A stretch of DNA of 64,000 nucleotides, taken from positions 1,268,001-1,332,000 of the forward strand of contig NZ_AMBZ01000001.1 of assembly GCF_000293805.1 (NCBI RefSeq), given 5' to 3'. The notes under the pieces were generated by a model, which saw nothing but the letters and a program-made list of their open reading frames with translations, did no database searches and was not told the origin of the DNA. Shown piece by piece: positions 54,678 to 64,000 of this stretch. The position numbers were made by a program, and so were the translations under genes. The DNA comes from Paenibacillus alvei DSM 29. Lineage in GTDB: Bacteria > Bacillota > Bacilli > Paenibacillales > Paenibacillaceae. Position 1 is the stretch's first letter, and each line of letters opens with the position of its first letter.

Positions 54678-55175
54678 ATGATAAAACAATTAATCGTCGG
54701 AGATGCCTTGCACGAACTAGCCACAACGCGCCGCATCCTAGAGCGTTTACCCGAGGAACATTTGACGTGGAAGCCGCATGTGAAATCAATGTCGTTAGGC
54801 GGGCTAGCCACGCACCTGATTAACCTGCTGAATTGGCAAATCGCAATTTTTCTTTACCCGGAATTCGATCTTTCAACCGTACCGAATCGGCGAGAAGCTT
54901 TGGAAAAAAGTGAAGACGTACTGAAGGAGTTCGATGCGAACGTCATCAAGCTTGAAAAGCTGTTATCTGAATGTGACGAGAACGCACTTGGCGAGGAATG
55001 GACTTTACGAAACGGCGAGCATATCATTTTGAGCCAGCCGCGGGCGATCGCGCTTCGCACCTTCGGAATAAGCCACATGATCCATCACCGAGCACAGCTC
55101 GGAGTTTATTTGCGGCTACTCGATATTCCGCTTCCAGGCTTTTATGGCCCCTCAGCCGACGAGCAAGGCAAGTAG
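54678..55175 (+). CDS. DinB-family four-helix metalloprotein
   Basis: 165 aa; AGGAGGGG upstream of ATG 54678. Four-helix bundle with the metal His triad: His of LATHLINLLNW and the pair in SHMIHHRAQLGVYLRLLD. DinB/YfiT-type proteins act as thiol-dependent transferases or have no known substrate. Followed by a strong terminator. Confidence 0.88.
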   Translation: MIKQLIVGDALHELATTRRILERLPEEHLTWKPHVKSMSLGGLATHLINLLNWQIAIFLYPEFDLSTVPNRREALEKSEDVLKEFDANVIKLEKLLSECDENALGEEWTLRNGEHIILSQPRAIALRTFGISHMIHHRAQLGVYLRLLDIPLPGFYGPSADEQGK

Positions 55176-55187
55176 ATGAAAATAAAC

Positions 55188-55241
55188 CAAAAAGTCGCAG
55201 AGCATCGGCAAAACCGCCGATACTCTGCGACTTTTTTTTGA
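55188..55241 (+). terminator. Terminator of the DinB-family gene
   Basis: AAAAAGTCGCAGAG.ATCGGC / GCCGAT.CTCTGCGACTTTTTTTT, a long stem with T-run; A-run on the other side. Confidence 0.92.
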
Positions 55242-55467
55242 GAATAAAGTTTTTGGACGAGAAGGCAACCTAGCAGTCACTTCCCCCAAAAATCGGAACC
55301 AATCCGGTTCCAGAACTTCTACGCTTTCCCCATAACATTACTGACGAACATGACTCAAGAATGTGAAATCAAAAAATTTTTTTGCAGCAAAAATCCTTAC
55401 CCCTATTGGGATTGACCTATACTTCTGGAAAATTTTCTTAAAAAAGGGGCTTTTCATTTTCGGAAGC

Positions 55468-55514
55468 TCTGTTATAATACAGATCAACGAATGATAAATC
55501 TGTATTATAACAGA
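55468..55514 (+). promoter_or_regulatory. Twin palindromic operator overlapping the glyoxylate-shunt promoter
   Basis: TCTGTTATAATACAGA (55468-55483) and TCTGTATTATAACAGA (55499-55514) are near-palindromes, inverted relative to each other, 31 bp centre to centre (three helical turns). The first contains a TATAAT that can serve as the -10 box. Strong sign of dimeric repressor control; regulator unknown. Confidence 0.65.
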
Positions 55515-55543
55515 TAAATTTTATGACTCAGGAGGCGTTAGGA

Positions 55544-55774
55544 ATGGACTGCTACTACTGCCATGGCAATGGAGAAATGGAATGTTTGGAATGCGAAGGA
55601 CACGGAAAACAAGAGAGCGGCCACCAATGTGGCTCATGCAAGGGGCATGGTATCACGCCGTGCTTGCGCTGTAATGGAAGCGGCAGCCTGGATTACGAAT
55701 TCAATGAACAAGACTCGATCGCGAATATTTTGCAAGCCGCCTATTTGAGTCCGGCTTTCAGCAGAGGGAGGTAA
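55544..55774 (+). CDS. Small zinc-finger protein with four CxxCxGxG-like repeats
   Basis: Start ATG 55544 chosen because AGGAGG lies 8 nt ahead (an upstream ATG at 55523 precedes that site); 76 aa. Four DnaJ-type Cys repeats: CYYCHGNG, CLECEGHG, CGSCKGHG, CLRCNGSG, enough for two zinc sites. First gene of the aceB-aceA unit: its TAA is 6 nt before the malate synthase ATG. Role unknown; a chaperone-like or redox/zinc-sensing partner of the shunt enzymes is a guess. Confidence 0.75.
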   Translation: MDCYYCHGNGEMECLECEGHGKQESGHQCGSCKGHGITPCLRCNGSGSLDYEFNEQDSIANILQAAYLSPAFSRGR

Positions 55775-55780
55775 TTGGTC

Positions 55781-57388
55781 ATGTCCAAGATGCCCGTTAA
55801 TAATTGCAAGGAAATTATTGTTCTCGGACACATGCCTGAACCGTACGCTGAGATTTTGACGCCTGGGGCACTCGAGTTCCTCGGAAAGCTCCATGAACGG
55901 TTCAATGCCCGCAGATTAAATCTGCTATCTGACCGCGCTGAGCGACAGCGCCGACTGGATGCCGGCGAGCTCCCCGACTTCCTGCCGGAAACGAAGCACA
56001 TTCGGGACAGCGAGTGGAGCGTCGCTCCCGTGCCTTCCGATCTCCAAGACCGGCGGGTGGAAATAACCGGACCTTCCGGGGATGTCAAAATGGTCATCAA
56101 TGCGCTCAATTCCGGCGCCAAGGGATTCATGGCCGACTTCGAAGACGCCAATTCCCCAACATGGGACAATTCGATCCGCGGCCAAATCAATATGCGTGAT
56201 GCCATCCGCCGTACAATCACCTTTACGAGCCCAGAGGGCAAAGCCTACCGCCTGAACGAACAAACAGCTTACCTGTTAATTCGCCCTCGCGGCTGGCATT
56301 TAGAGGAGAAACACATTCGCATAGGTGAAGAAATTGCCTCAGGCAGCCTTGTCGACTTCGGACTCTATTTCTACCACAATGCTCGTGCCCTCATCGAGAA
56401 TCATTCCGGACCTTATTTCTATCTTCCCAAGCTGGAGTCCCACCAAGAAGCAAAATTATGGAACGACGTATTCGTGTTCGCCCAGCAGGAGCTGGGCATC
56501 CCTCAAGGAACGATTAAAGCAACTGTGCTCATCGAGACGATTCTGGCCACATTTGAGGCAGATGAAATTTTATACGAGCTGCGGGAGCATAGCGCCGGCT
56601 TGAACTGCGGACGCTGGGACTATATTTTCAGCTTCATTAAGAGGCTGAACCGCCATCGACATGCGCTGCTCCCCGATCGATCGCAGGTCACGATGACCGT
56701 ACCGTTCATGCGGGCATATACGCAGTACGTCATTCGTACCTGCCACAAGCGCGGCGCGCATGCCATGGGCGGCATGGCAGCCCAAATCCCGATCCGGAAT
56801 GATGCCGAGGCTAACGCGAAGGCAATGGAGCAAGTGCGCGCGGATAAGCTGCGCGAAGCAAATGACGGCCATGACGGAACTTGGGTTGCCCATCCTGGAC
56901 TCGTTCCGATCGCAATGGAAGTATTCAATGAACAGATGAAAGAGCCGAACCAGATCCATAACAAACGGGAAGATGTCCATGTCACGGCAAACGACCTGCT
57001 CGCTTTACCAGATGGAACAATTACCGAACAGGGATTGCGGACGAATATCAGTGTCGGTTTGCAATATATCGAAGCATGGCTGCGGGGATTTGGCGCCGTA
57101 CCGATATTCAATCTTATGGAGGATGCGGCAACGGCCGAGATATCGCGCACTCAGGTATGGCAATGGATTCGCCATCCAGAAGGCCAGCTTACGAATGGCA
57201 ACGACATCACGCTGGAACTAGTCTTAAAGCTGACGGAAGAAGAAATGTCAAAGATTGAAGAACGGATCGGCCAAGATGAATTCGCGAACCGCAGGTTTAC
57301 AGAAGCGAAGCAGATGTTCGTGGATTTGATTAGCGAAGAAACTTGCAGCGAGTTTTTGACGGTGATGGGCTATGAATTGCTGGGATGA
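55781..57388 (+). CDS. aceB: Malate synthase A
   Basis: Condenses glyoxylate with acetyl-CoA to malate. Start ATG 55781, 10 nt after GGGAGG; 535 aa, normal for isoform A. Motifs: [79 protein letters not shown]. Followed by isocitrate lyase, 28 nt on. Confidence 0.96.
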   Translation: MSKMPVNNCKEIIVLGHMPEPYAEILTPGALEFLGKLHERFNARRLNLLSDRAERQRRLDAGELPDFLPETKHIRDSEWSVAPVPSDLQDRRVEITGPSGDVKMVINALNSGAKGFMADFEDANSPTWDNSIRGQINMRDAIRRTITFTSPEGKAYRLNEQTAYLLIRPRGWHLEEKHIRIGEEIASGSLVDFGLYFYHNARALIENHSGPYFYLPKLESHQEAKLWNDVFVFAQQELGIPQGTIKATVLIETILATFEADEILYELREHSAGLNCGRWDYIFSFIKRLNRHRHALLPDRSQVTMTVPFMRAYTQYVIRTCHKRGAHAMGGMAAQIPIRNDAEANAKAMEQVRADKLREANDGHDGTWVAHPGLVPIAMEVFNEQMKEPNQIHNKREDVHVTANDLLALPDGTITEQGLRTNISVGLQYIEAWLRGFGAVPIFNLMEDAATAEISRTQVWQWIRHPEGQLTNGNDITLELVLKLTEEEMSKIEERIGQDEFANRRFTEAKQMFVDLISEETCSEFLTVMGYELLG

Positions 57389-57416
57389 AATCATTGAATA
57401 TGAGGAGATGGTTGCC

Positions 57417-58691
57417 ATGACGGATAAACATACGATTCAACAATTGGAGACGAAATGGAAAGAAGAACGCTGGAAAGGCGTAACACGTACCTATTCTGCC
57501 GATGAAGTGCTCCGGCTTCGCGGTTCTGTTCAGGTGGAGCATACGTTAGCCCAGATGGGAGCCGAACGTCTCTGGCATCTGCTGCATACCGAAGAGTTCG
57601 TGCCCGCGCTTGGGGCATTGACGGGGAATCAAGCCGTGCAGCAGGTAAAAGCCGGCTTGCAGGCCATTTACTTAAGCGGATGGCAGGTAGCCGCGGACGC
57701 CAACCTATCGGGCCATATGTATCCCGATCAGAGCTTATATCCGGCTAACAGTGTGCCGCAAGTCGTAAAGCGGATTAATCAAGCACTGCAGCGGGCCGAT
57801 CAAATCCAACATGCAGAAGGAAAAAACGAAACTTACTTTTTTGCCCCTATCGTGGCAGATGCCGAAGCAGGATTCGGAGGGTCGCTCAATGTATTCGAGC
57901 TCATGAAGGCGATGATTGAAGCAGGAGCAGCAGGCGTACACTTCGAAGATCAACTATCTTCGGAGAAAAAGTGCGGACATCTCGGCGGCAAGGTACTCCT
58001 GCCTACGCAGCAAGCCATTCGCCATTTAATCGCAGCTCGCTTGGCTGCCGACGTTATGGGCACAGACACCTTGATTATCGCGCGTACTGACGCTAATGCG
58101 GCTCAACTGCTGACAAGCGATGTCGATCCGTACGATCGGCCATTCCTGACGGGGCAACGTTCTCCAGAGGGCTTCTATTATACGCGTGCCGGTATTGAAC
58201 AAGCGATTGCGCGCGGTCTCGCTTATGCTCCTTATGCAGATCTCGTTTGGTGCGAGACGTCCGAGCCGAACATCGATGAAGCACGGCAATTTGCCGAGGC
58301 GATCCATGCAAAATATCCAGGCAAGTTGCTTGCTTATAATTGCTCTCCTTCTTTCAATTGGAAGAAGAAATTGGACGACAAGGCAATCGCGGGCTTCCAA
58401 CGCGAGCTTGGACGTATGGGATACAAGTTCCAGTTCGTGACACTAGCCGGTTTCCACGCGCTCAATTACAGCATGTTTGAGCTGGCGCAAGGCTACAAGG
58501 AGCGCGGCATGGCCGCATACTCCGACCTGCAGCAAGCTGAATTCGCCCTAGAGCAGGTCGGCTATGAAGCGGTGAAGCATCAGCGCGAGGTGGGCACAGG
58601 CTACTTCGACGAGGTGGCACAAACGATTTCGGGCGGTATTTCATCCACGACCGCCTACACGGACTCAACAGAAGCAGAGCAGTTCACGTAA
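57417..58691 (+). CDS. aceA: Isocitrate lyase
   Basis: Cleaves isocitrate to succinate and glyoxylate. Start ATG 57417 (MTDKHTIQQ) after GAGGAG at 9 nt; 424 aa. Catalytic KKCGH in [17 protein letters not shown]; other motifs [58 protein letters not shown]. With aceB it completes the glyoxylate bypass for growth on acetate or fatty acids. Confidence 0.97.
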   Translation: MTDKHTIQQLETKWKEERWKGVTRTYSADEVLRLRGSVQVEHTLAQMGAERLWHLLHTEEFVPALGALTGNQAVQQVKAGLQAIYLSGWQVAADANLSGHMYPDQSLYPANSVPQVVKRINQALQRADQIQHAEGKNETYFFAPIVADAEAGFGGSLNVFELMKAMIEAGAAGVHFEDQLSSEKKCGHLGGKVLLPTQQAIRHLIAARLAADVMGTDTLIIARTDANAAQLLTSDVDPYDRPFLTGQRSPEGFYYTRAGIEQAIARGLAYAPYADLVWCETSEPNIDEARQFAEAIHAKYPGKLLAYNCSPSFNWKKKLDDKAIAGFQRELGRMGYKFQFVTLAGFHALNYSMFELAQGYKERGMAAYSDLQQAEFALEQVGYEAVKHQREVGTGYFDEVAQTISGGISSTTAYTDSTEAEQFT

Positions 58692-59239
58692 GGGGAACCG
58701 ATTCTAACCCGTTGTTGACATAAAGTCATATTAGCTATAACGCCCCGGTTTGCAATCACTCCCCCTTGCTGCCCGCTGCTCTGCAACCCCGCCTTCGCTG
58801 CTATAAGCAGCACTCGTAATGCCAAGCTCTCCACGGAAGCGCAAAACTTCCAGTTTCACTGCAACCTCCCCGGGGCATAAACGGACGGAGCCGTCTCACA
58901 GGTCATTGAACAATGGCATAGAGACGGCTCTATTTATCATTCAGCAGTCATTTCCAAGCGTATTATATCATTTCCCTATTATGAGAAATTCAGCCCATTC
59001 TTTCCCGCTTATCAACGCTCCAAATCGATCCCTGGACGACTAACCCTTCAAAAAATCTATTTACTAGAAAATATTTAATTTACATAGTTGTCATTAATAG
59101 GTTTATATGGTAAATGTATATGTATAACACCATGCTAACTGTCCTCCCTCAAAACACATCCCTTCACACACATCCACAAAAATCTCCTTTGGTATCTTCA
59201 TGAATCCAGCAATGTTAGAACAGAAAGAATAGCGGAATT
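58692..59239 (+). terminator. Gene-free stretch after aceA with one terminator
   Basis: GAGCCGTCTC / GAGACGGCTC stem at 58886-58931 followed by TATTT: the aceA terminator, though about 195 nt from the stop. The rest shows no convincing ORF or RNA gene; a TTGACA near 58717 has no good -10 at proper spacing. Confidence 0.6.
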
Positions 59240-59254
59240 TTGAGAGCATCTGTT

Positions 59255-59270
59255 TTGAAAACGATTACAA
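59255..59270 (+). promoter_or_regulatory. cre site (CcpA operator) in the lipase leader
   Basis: TTGAAAACGATTACAA fits the cre consensus WTGNAANCGNWNNCAW at every position. It lies just upstream of the lipase ribosome-binding site, where CcpA would block transcription in rich carbon. Confidence 0.65.
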
Positions 59271-59290
59271 AACTAGATAGGAGGCATTTT

Positions 59291-60580
59291 ATGATCCGTA
59301 AACTGTCAAGCTTCATTTTGCTCTTCTTTATTCTTTTTTACTCTATTCTTCCTATCAACTTGCCGTCTGTCCACGCGCAAGCCGACAATGCCATTACCAA
59401 CAATACCATTGCCAACAATGACTTCCCGATCGTACTGGTTCATGGATTTGGAGGCTGGGGAAGAGACGAGATGTTTTCGTTTAAATACTGGGGTGGATTC
59501 GGCGATATTCAAGAAATACTACAGAAACACGGGCATTCCGTTTATACAGCTGCGGTGGGAACGGTATCGAGCAATTGGGATCGAGCCTGCGAGCTGTATG
59601 CACAGATTAAAGGGGGAACCGTAGATTACGGCAAAGCCCACTCAGAACTGTACGGTCACGAGCGATATGGGAGATCGTATGAAGGGCTGTATCCATCCTG
59701 GGGAGAGATTGACCCGAATACGGGGCGCCCGAAGCAAATTCATGTGATTGGACACAGCATGGGAGGACAAACCGCACGCATGCTGATTCATTTGCTGGAA
59801 AAAGGAGATGCTGCTGAACGTGCTGTCACCGCTGCATCTGATCTATCCCCGTTGTTCAGTGATCAACCGCTTCCGTATGTTAGCAGCCTCGTTTCCCTAG
59901 CCGCGCCGCATAACGGCACCAGCTTCACGCATTTTGTAGAGGGAGTCATTCCCTTTATCCACCAACTAATCGGCTTAATTGCCGCAGCCTCAGGTAATGC
60001 CGAGCACCCCCTATATGATTTCAAATTAGATCAATGGGGATTGAAACGAATGCCCGATGAATCCTTTTTTGATTATTTCCAACGAGTAATAAATAGTAAA
60101 TTTTGGAGAATATCACAAGACAGTTCATTATGGGATTTAAGCCCTAACGGGGCCAAACAGTTCAACGAGCAAGTACAGGCAAATCCAAGCGTCTATTATT
60201 TCTCGGTCGCCACCAACAAATCATATCGCATCCCGCTATCGGGATGGCATGCGCCAAAGTTGCTCATGAATCCGTTATTGTTGCCGCCGAGCTATTTTGT
60301 CGGTTCCTTTGCGTATGATTCCCCAGGACATGTAGTCATCGATGAGGATTGGTGGCCAAATGATGGGCTGGTGAACACGATTTCCATGGACGGCCCAAAA
60401 AACGGCTCAAGCGATCAAATCGTTACTTACCAAGGAAAGCCGCAGGTTGGGAAATGGAACTATTTAGGACTCATGGATTCTTGGGATCATCTCGATGTCG
60501 TTGGATTGGGCCTGAAAAATACGGATGATTTTTTCCTCGACTTAGCGGCTATGCTGGCCGAGTTGCCTCCGGCAGGCTGA
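59291..60580 (+). CDS. Secreted triacylglycerol lipase (Bacillus I.5-like)
   Basis: Start ATG 59291 (MIRKLSSF) with AGGAGG 7 nt ahead; 429 aa. Sec signal peptide (FILLFFILFYSILPINLPSV, HAQA). Alpha/beta hydrolase: oxyanion segment LVHGFGGWGR, nucleophile Ser in HVIGHSMGGQTARML, Asp/His region ending in SWDHLDVVGL. Conserved segments (YWGGFGDIQEIL, GTVDYGKAHSELYGHERYGR) and length resemble the large zinc/calcium lipases of thermophilic bacilli; these use AHSQG where GHSMG stands here. Probably degrades lipids outside the cell. Confidence 0.92.
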   Translation: MIRKLSSFILLFFILFYSILPINLPSVHAQADNAITNNTIANNDFPIVLVHGFGGWGRDEMFSFKYWGGFGDIQEILQKHGHSVYTAAVGTVSSNWDRACELYAQIKGGTVDYGKAHSELYGHERYGRSYEGLYPSWGEIDPNTGRPKQIHVIGHSMGGQTARMLIHLLEKGDAAERAVTAASDLSPLFSDQPLPYVSSLVSLAAPHNGTSFTHFVEGVIPFIHQLIGLIAAASGNAEHPLYDFKLDQWGLKRMPDESFFDYFQRVINSKFWRISQDSSLWDLSPNGAKQFNEQVQANPSVYYFSVATNKSYRIPLSGWHAPKLLMNPLLLPPSYFVGSFAYDSPGHVVIDEDWWPNDGLVNTISMDGPKNGSSDQIVTYQGKPQVGKWNYLGLMDSWDHLDVVGLGLKNTDDFFLDLAAMLAELPPAG

Positions 60581-60629
60581 TGAAACAGATGTCAAAAGAG
60601 AAATAAAGTGTTCCATTGACTTCTATATA

Positions 60630-60692
60630 AAATCAGCGGCAATCGTTAAGACTGAAAAATAAAGTCTTAGAACTGCCGCTGTTTCTTTTTAA
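60630..60692 (+). terminator. Terminator of the lipase gene
   Basis: CAGCGGCA..AGACT / AGTCT..TGCCGCTG stem with TTTCTTTTT. Confidence 0.85.
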
Positions 60693-60778
60693 CGCTTCTG
60701 TCCCCTATTCGTAGTATAATGCAAGCCATCGATAGCCCTACACCATTATCTTTGATAAATATCGACTCTCATCCATGC

Positions 60779-61096
60779 TTATTTCTCATCTGCTTTCTCA
60801 AAATAAACGATTTCACATAATCGAATATGATGCTTTTTCCCGCGAACTACAAGAGCTACGTGATCGATGAAAACATCATCCAGAGTACCTACTAATTTGC
60901 CGACAGTTGTCGTGATAACAACCGCTAATCCTTTGTGTTGGATCAAATGCTCGATGAATTTGGGTTCCACAGATGTCGTGTACATGACATGTTGCGGAAA
61001 CATCAAGGTTCCCTTGCTCTGTACATCTTCATTCCGATAATATTGCGGAGCTGGGTACATGGCTTGCGGATAGCTATTGTACATAAACCTATTCAT
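60779..61096 (-). CDS. YuzF-like DUF2642 protein
   Basis: Start at ATG 61096, 10 nt after AAGGGG (the ATG at 61105 overlaps it); 105 aa. Tyr/Pro/Met-rich N-terminus (NSYPQAMYPAPQYYRN), then the DUF2642 fold (HLIQHKGLAVVITTTVGKLV, GTLDDVFIDHVALVV). Such proteins are typical of spore-formers and related to spore-coat components; function unproven. Confidence 0.82.
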   Translation of the reverse strand: MNRFMYNSYPQAMYPAPQYYRNEDVQSKGTLMFPQHVMYTTSVEPKFIEHLIQHKGLAVVITTTVGKLVGTLDDVFIDHVALVVRGKKHHIRLCEIVYFEKADEK

Positions 61097-61180
61097 GTGC
61101 TGCATACCCCTTTATCATAAATTACAATCATATCTATAACTTATGGCAAATACCCATGCGGTGTTCCACAGCACGCCAAA

Positions 61181-61219
61181 AAAAGAGTGCCCTGATCAAA
61201 CATCAGGACACTCTAAAGA
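61181..61219 (-). terminator. Terminator of the broken hydrolase gene
   Basis: AGAGTG.CCTGAT / ATCAGG.CACTCT stem; minus-strand tail TTTTTTT. Confidence 0.85.
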
Positions 61220-61259
61220 GTACTATTTGTAACCCTGTTTGTTACTGCTTTAGTTACAA

Positions 61260-62113
61260 CTACGTCAACGATGTGTGGTTCGAAATTGCTTGAATAATCG
61301 TATTCCAATCGTCGAAGTGTATTTCGTGCCCCATTCCATCAAGCGTTAATAAGGATGCATTTGGTATTTCATTAGCAAGTGCAACTCCATGTTCTAATGG
61401 AAGAATCGTATCATCTGTACCGTGAATAACCAAAGCAGGCACATTGATTTCTTTTAACTTTCATTCGTAAGCGTCATCACCTGTAAGTAGTGCGTGATTA
61501 AACATACTAAGCAGATTATTAGCTCGTTTTATCTCGCGTATTACTTGCTTATACGCTCTATTCTCATCAAAGTCATGCTTGGAACCACAAAGCAGGCTAG
61601 AGCCTTTGACCAGGTATTTTGCAACCGCCTCTTCATCCGACCAATCCAGTGCTGCTCCATCCGCATGATAAGCAAGTATCTTTTCATCCATCGGAGGCAA
61701 GCCTCTATCATTCTCATCAGATCCAAAAATAGATGAGGCAATCAAAGCCATGCTTAGAACTCTTTGAGGATATTTAATTGCAATTATCTGTGCAATCATG
61801 CCACCCAATGATAATCCGACGAGGTGCGCTTGGTTAATTCCATATGAATCAAGCACCCCAACTGCATCATCAGCCATGTCCGCCACAGAATATTGAGACT
61901 TCCCAGGCGGATAGGTCGTTGTACGTCCCACATCTCGGTTATCAAATCGAATCACATAACGTCCCGAGTCAGCCAAGCTTTGGCAAAATTCATCATCCCA
62001 ATAAACCATGGAACACATGGCTCCCATAATCAGCAGGACAGGAGGATGAGTTGGATTGCCGAAACTCTCTGTGCATATATCAATTCCATTGATTTTTTTA
62101 TCTTTTCACTCAT
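61260..62113 (-). pseudogene. Alpha/beta hydrolase broken by a frameshift and a nonsense codon
   Basis: Starting from ATG 62113 (GAGGAG ahead), the frame is lost at a T7/A7 run (62093-62099): one more A would join MSEKIKK to INGIDICTESFGNP..VLLIMGAMCSMVYW. The long middle ORF carries RFDNRDVGRT and the nucleophile motif VGLSLGGMIAQ. It stops at TGA 61461-61463 after GDDAYE, where the same frame resumes KLKEINVPALVIHGTDDTIL..GMGHEIHF with the Asp and His of the triad. The parent looks like a normal lipase/esterase-type hydrolase of about 284 aa. Two independent lesions favour a pseudogene. Confidence 0.82.
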
Positions 62114-62679
62114 GAGATACTCCTCATTTCATTCGAATTTGTTAATGATAAAAACACACTCAAATAAACCCATACATTTTTCAAAAAAATGATGAGAGTA
62201 GTTGAACTGTGCTTCAAATTAACGTAGACGAATGAATTTAATAATCATGAGAAGACCTCTCCTTCAAAACACAAAATTAGGGGTTCACCCCATACCCATC
62301 AACTTAAGAAATTAATTGTTCCCCAAAACGAAAAAAGTGAACTAAATTCCCATGGACACCTATGAAAAGATGAAATTTTCGTTTCTGTTAGGTTGATGGG
62401 CATGGGATACCGCTCAACATTTTAACAAAATATATACTAAGCAAATTTCAGCATAAAGTAAACCACTTTTTCTTAAAATTGTTTCTTCCCTTTCTCGGCG
62501 AAAACCAGCAATAATCCAAACAAATAATAAATGATACTTACCGTAATAACACCATAATCAACCTTATCTTCAGGAAACTTATGTATGTTTCAAAGAGACT
62601 CCGCCTTTTCAACGTACAATGAACTTCAACAATTACTAGCTACTTCCTAAACATTGTTCTTCATTTACCAACCTGTTTA
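62114..62679. repeat. Gene-free stretch with a 15-bp inverted repeat about 120 bp apart
   Basis: CCCATACCCATCAAC (62288-62303 area) and GTTGATGGGCATGGG (62392-62406) match at 14 of 15 positions in inverted orientation, with partly complementary AT-rich sequence inside. It has the look of a MITE or IS-end pair with no coding capacity. No ORF supported in the rest. Confidence 0.4.
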
Positions 62680-62772
62680 TGCTTTTTTCAAACTTTGCAA
62701 CAGAACCAGTTTAACCATCATCATGTTCATGGAACTTTAGGTTATTTAAGTCCAGTTGAGTTCAGAAAATGA
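62680..62772 (+). pseudogene. IS3-family transposase C-terminal relic
   Basis: The reading frame QFNHHHVHGTLGYLSPVEFR, ending K-stop at 62770-62772, is the tail of an IS3-group integrase (H.HGTLGYLSPVEFR). The sequence following (LKKAV-like, then TTGACAATCCACA) resembles the 3' end of such elements. No upstream catalytic core remains. Confidence 0.65.
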
Positions 62773-62840
62773 GTCCTTAAAAAAGCAGTCTGAATTTGTG
62801 TTGACAATCCACACCTCCATCAATACTATCAAAAGAACCT

Positions 62841-64000
62841 TTATACTGTTACAGCTTGAGAAATCCACTGAGCAGTTAGTTCAGGAAATTCAACAGGAAA
62901 CTGATGACCGTACTGAATACGTGTAATATCCAAGTGTTCAAACTGCTTTGGGACATGATGATCTTTGTCCAAAGCTCCCCATAGTATCTTAATTTTCCTC
63001 TTATCCCATGTCTCGGGATTTAACTGAATGGATTTTGATATAGTTAAGCAAGACATGACCGTAGCGTTAGTTTTGCGAATACGAGGGGATTTTAAATCAC
63101 GGACCACAGAATGAGCGTAATTACTCAATAACTGACTCGATGTTCTGAAGCTATTGGCTTGAAGTAGCTCTTTTTCCAAACGGGCGGGCTCCATATATTT
63201 TAGAACGAAACTTGTAATACGTCGAAATCTATATTTAGGTTGGATAGGATGCAGTACTGGCTGCAATAAAATGAGTTGTTTGATCAGTGAGGGCAGCCGT
63301 TCCATCACTTGAGCCGCAATCAATCCGCCAAATGAATGCCCCACTAATATAACGGGTCTGTTCAACTCAGTGATCATAGTGGAAATGCTCTCTACATAGC
63401 CTTCTAGCACAGAAGGATTATGGTGATAAGGGGTACGCCCAAATCCAGGTAAATCTACGAACCAAGTATTTAAACTGCTTAAAAATTGTGAGAGGGGCAA
63501 AAGGGCATCGGCATTGCTGAACGTCCCATGAAGAAAAATAATAGGCGTTTCATTCCTATCTTTCTCTAGCGAAACTAAGTTAGCCCTTCTTCGTTGACTA
63601 AAATCTTTCTGCTCATTTTGATTCAGGCCTAAATGATTTAACCGATAATCCAAATCACTAATGATAAAAGGGAGCGTGGACGGAACTACGAATGAATTTC
63701 TGCCGTTCCTTTGTTCTATTTCTAATTTACTGTAAACAGGGAATTCCGACTTAACAAGAAAACTCATGGATTCTTTAGGAATACCAAGCATCTTACCAGC
63801 ACCCATTCTAAGCACAGTTTTCAATAACGGAAGCGGTATAGTTCCTAACGGCTTTGTTGTCTGCAATTCGTGTGCCATGAGTTTGATGACAGTTCGGATC
63901 GACGGACTCTCTTGCTTAGAATCTAAAAGATAGTAGGTATTGCTTGATAACCCTTCTGTATTAGCAAGTTTTGAAATAAACGAAGCCACATGATCAATAT
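62841..64000 (-). CDS. SDR/NAD-epimerase-like domain fused to an alpha/beta hydrolase, 5' end outside window
   Basis: The frame is open through the right edge (IDHVASFISKL at the boundary), so the 382-codon stretch from 63989 is not the true start. The first 120 visible residues (IDHVASFI..GLSSNTYYLLDSKQ..SDLDYRL) look like the C-terminal part of an extended SDR/epimerase or thioester-reductase domain. Next comes a hydrolase with PIIFLHGTFSNADALLPLSQ, VDLPGFGRTPY, nucleophile motif LVGHSFGGLIAAQVM and C-terminal YGHQFPVEFP (catalytic His). Such fusions suggest lipid or polyketide-type metabolism. The ribosome-binding site and N-terminus cannot be seen. Confidence 0.75.
   Translation of the reverse strand, partial: IDHVASFISKLANTEGLSSNTYYLLDSKQESPSIRTVIKLMAHELQTTKPLGTIPLPLLKTVLRMGAGKMLGIPKESMSFLVKSEFPVYSKLEIEQRNGRNSFVVPSTLPFIISDLDYRLNHLGLNQNEQKDFSQRRRANLVSLEKDRNETPIIFLHGTFSNADALLPLSQFLSSLNTWFVDLPGFGRTPYHHNPSVLEGYVESISTMITELNRPVILVGHSFGGLIAAQVMERLPSLIKQLILLQPVLHPIQPKYRFRRITSFVLKYMEPARLEKELLQANSFRTSSQLLSNYAHSVVRDLKSPRIRKTNATVMSCLTISKSIQLNPETWDKRKIKILWGALDKDHHVPKQFEHLDITRIQYGHQFPVEFPELTAQWISQAVTV

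Noticed and set aside
1..64000. tRNA, rRNA genes or replication origin
   Set aside because: No cloverleaf, rRNA-like sequence or DnaA-box cluster was seen on reading either strand.

Overview
The window looks like a chromosomal stretch of an insect-associated Paenibacillus or close relative. Grounds: low/moderate-GC Firmicute ribosome-binding sites (AGGAGG), T-tailed hairpin terminators, spore-former genes (a SpoIIM-family protein, a YuzF-like protein), the Bacillus-type nadBCA / nifS-niaR and hut arrangements, and a virulence island of insecticidal Tc toxin, C3-type ADP-ribosyltransferase and lethal-factor-like genes. The species cannot be fixed from the sequence alone.

Region 1 (1-21.7 kb, all minus strand) is a Tc toxin-complex locus. 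Transcription runs right to left: TcA1' and TcA2' (copy 2), a small secreted protein gene, TcA1 and TcA2 (copy 1), TcB, then TcC running off the left edge. TcA is split into two ORFs and the pair is tandemly duplicated with its upstream region. The backbones are nearly identical, but each copy carries its own surface-domain insertions, which suggests receptor-binding cassettes exchanged on a shared pore-forming scaffold. TcB contains an in-frame TAA about 300 codons in. The visible start of the TcC hypervariable C-terminus is not a family I recognise.

Region 2 (21.9-27.7 kb) continues the island. A phage-type amidase and holin pair diverges from the TcA promoter and is a plausible lysis-based release route. 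Then come three minus-strand genes: a C3-like ADP-ribosyltransferase, an anthrax-lethal-factor-like metalloprotease with a degenerate ART front domain, and a lectin-like toxin fragment cut off by an IS4-family element. Neither of the first two has a signal peptide.

Region 3 (27.7-41.5 kb) is core metabolism: an aspartate aminotransferase, a RidA protein, the histidine-degradation operon hutH-hutU-hutI with a structured leader, and NAD synthesis nadB-nadC-nadA divergent from a NadS-type cysteine desulfurase and the niacin-responsive repressor NiaR, with a NiaR-type operator between them.

Region 4 (41.5-64 kb) is mixed: a Big-domain secreted protein, nitroreductase, a frameshifted AraC regulator, an LLM oxidoreductase, NADH oxidase behind two Rex/Fnr-like boxes, a CPBP protease, a MerR regulator, an MBL-fold lipoprotein, an orphan SUKH protein, an aldo/keto reductase, DUF1801 and DinB proteins, a glyoxylate-shunt operon headed by a tiny zinc-finger ORF, a secreted lipase with a cre site, a broken hydrolase, an IS3 relic, and a partial SDR/hydrolase fusion at the right edge.

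Four single-base lesions (TcB, the AraC regulator, and two in the hydrolase) point either to ongoing gene decay or to assembly errors. Trace data would decide.
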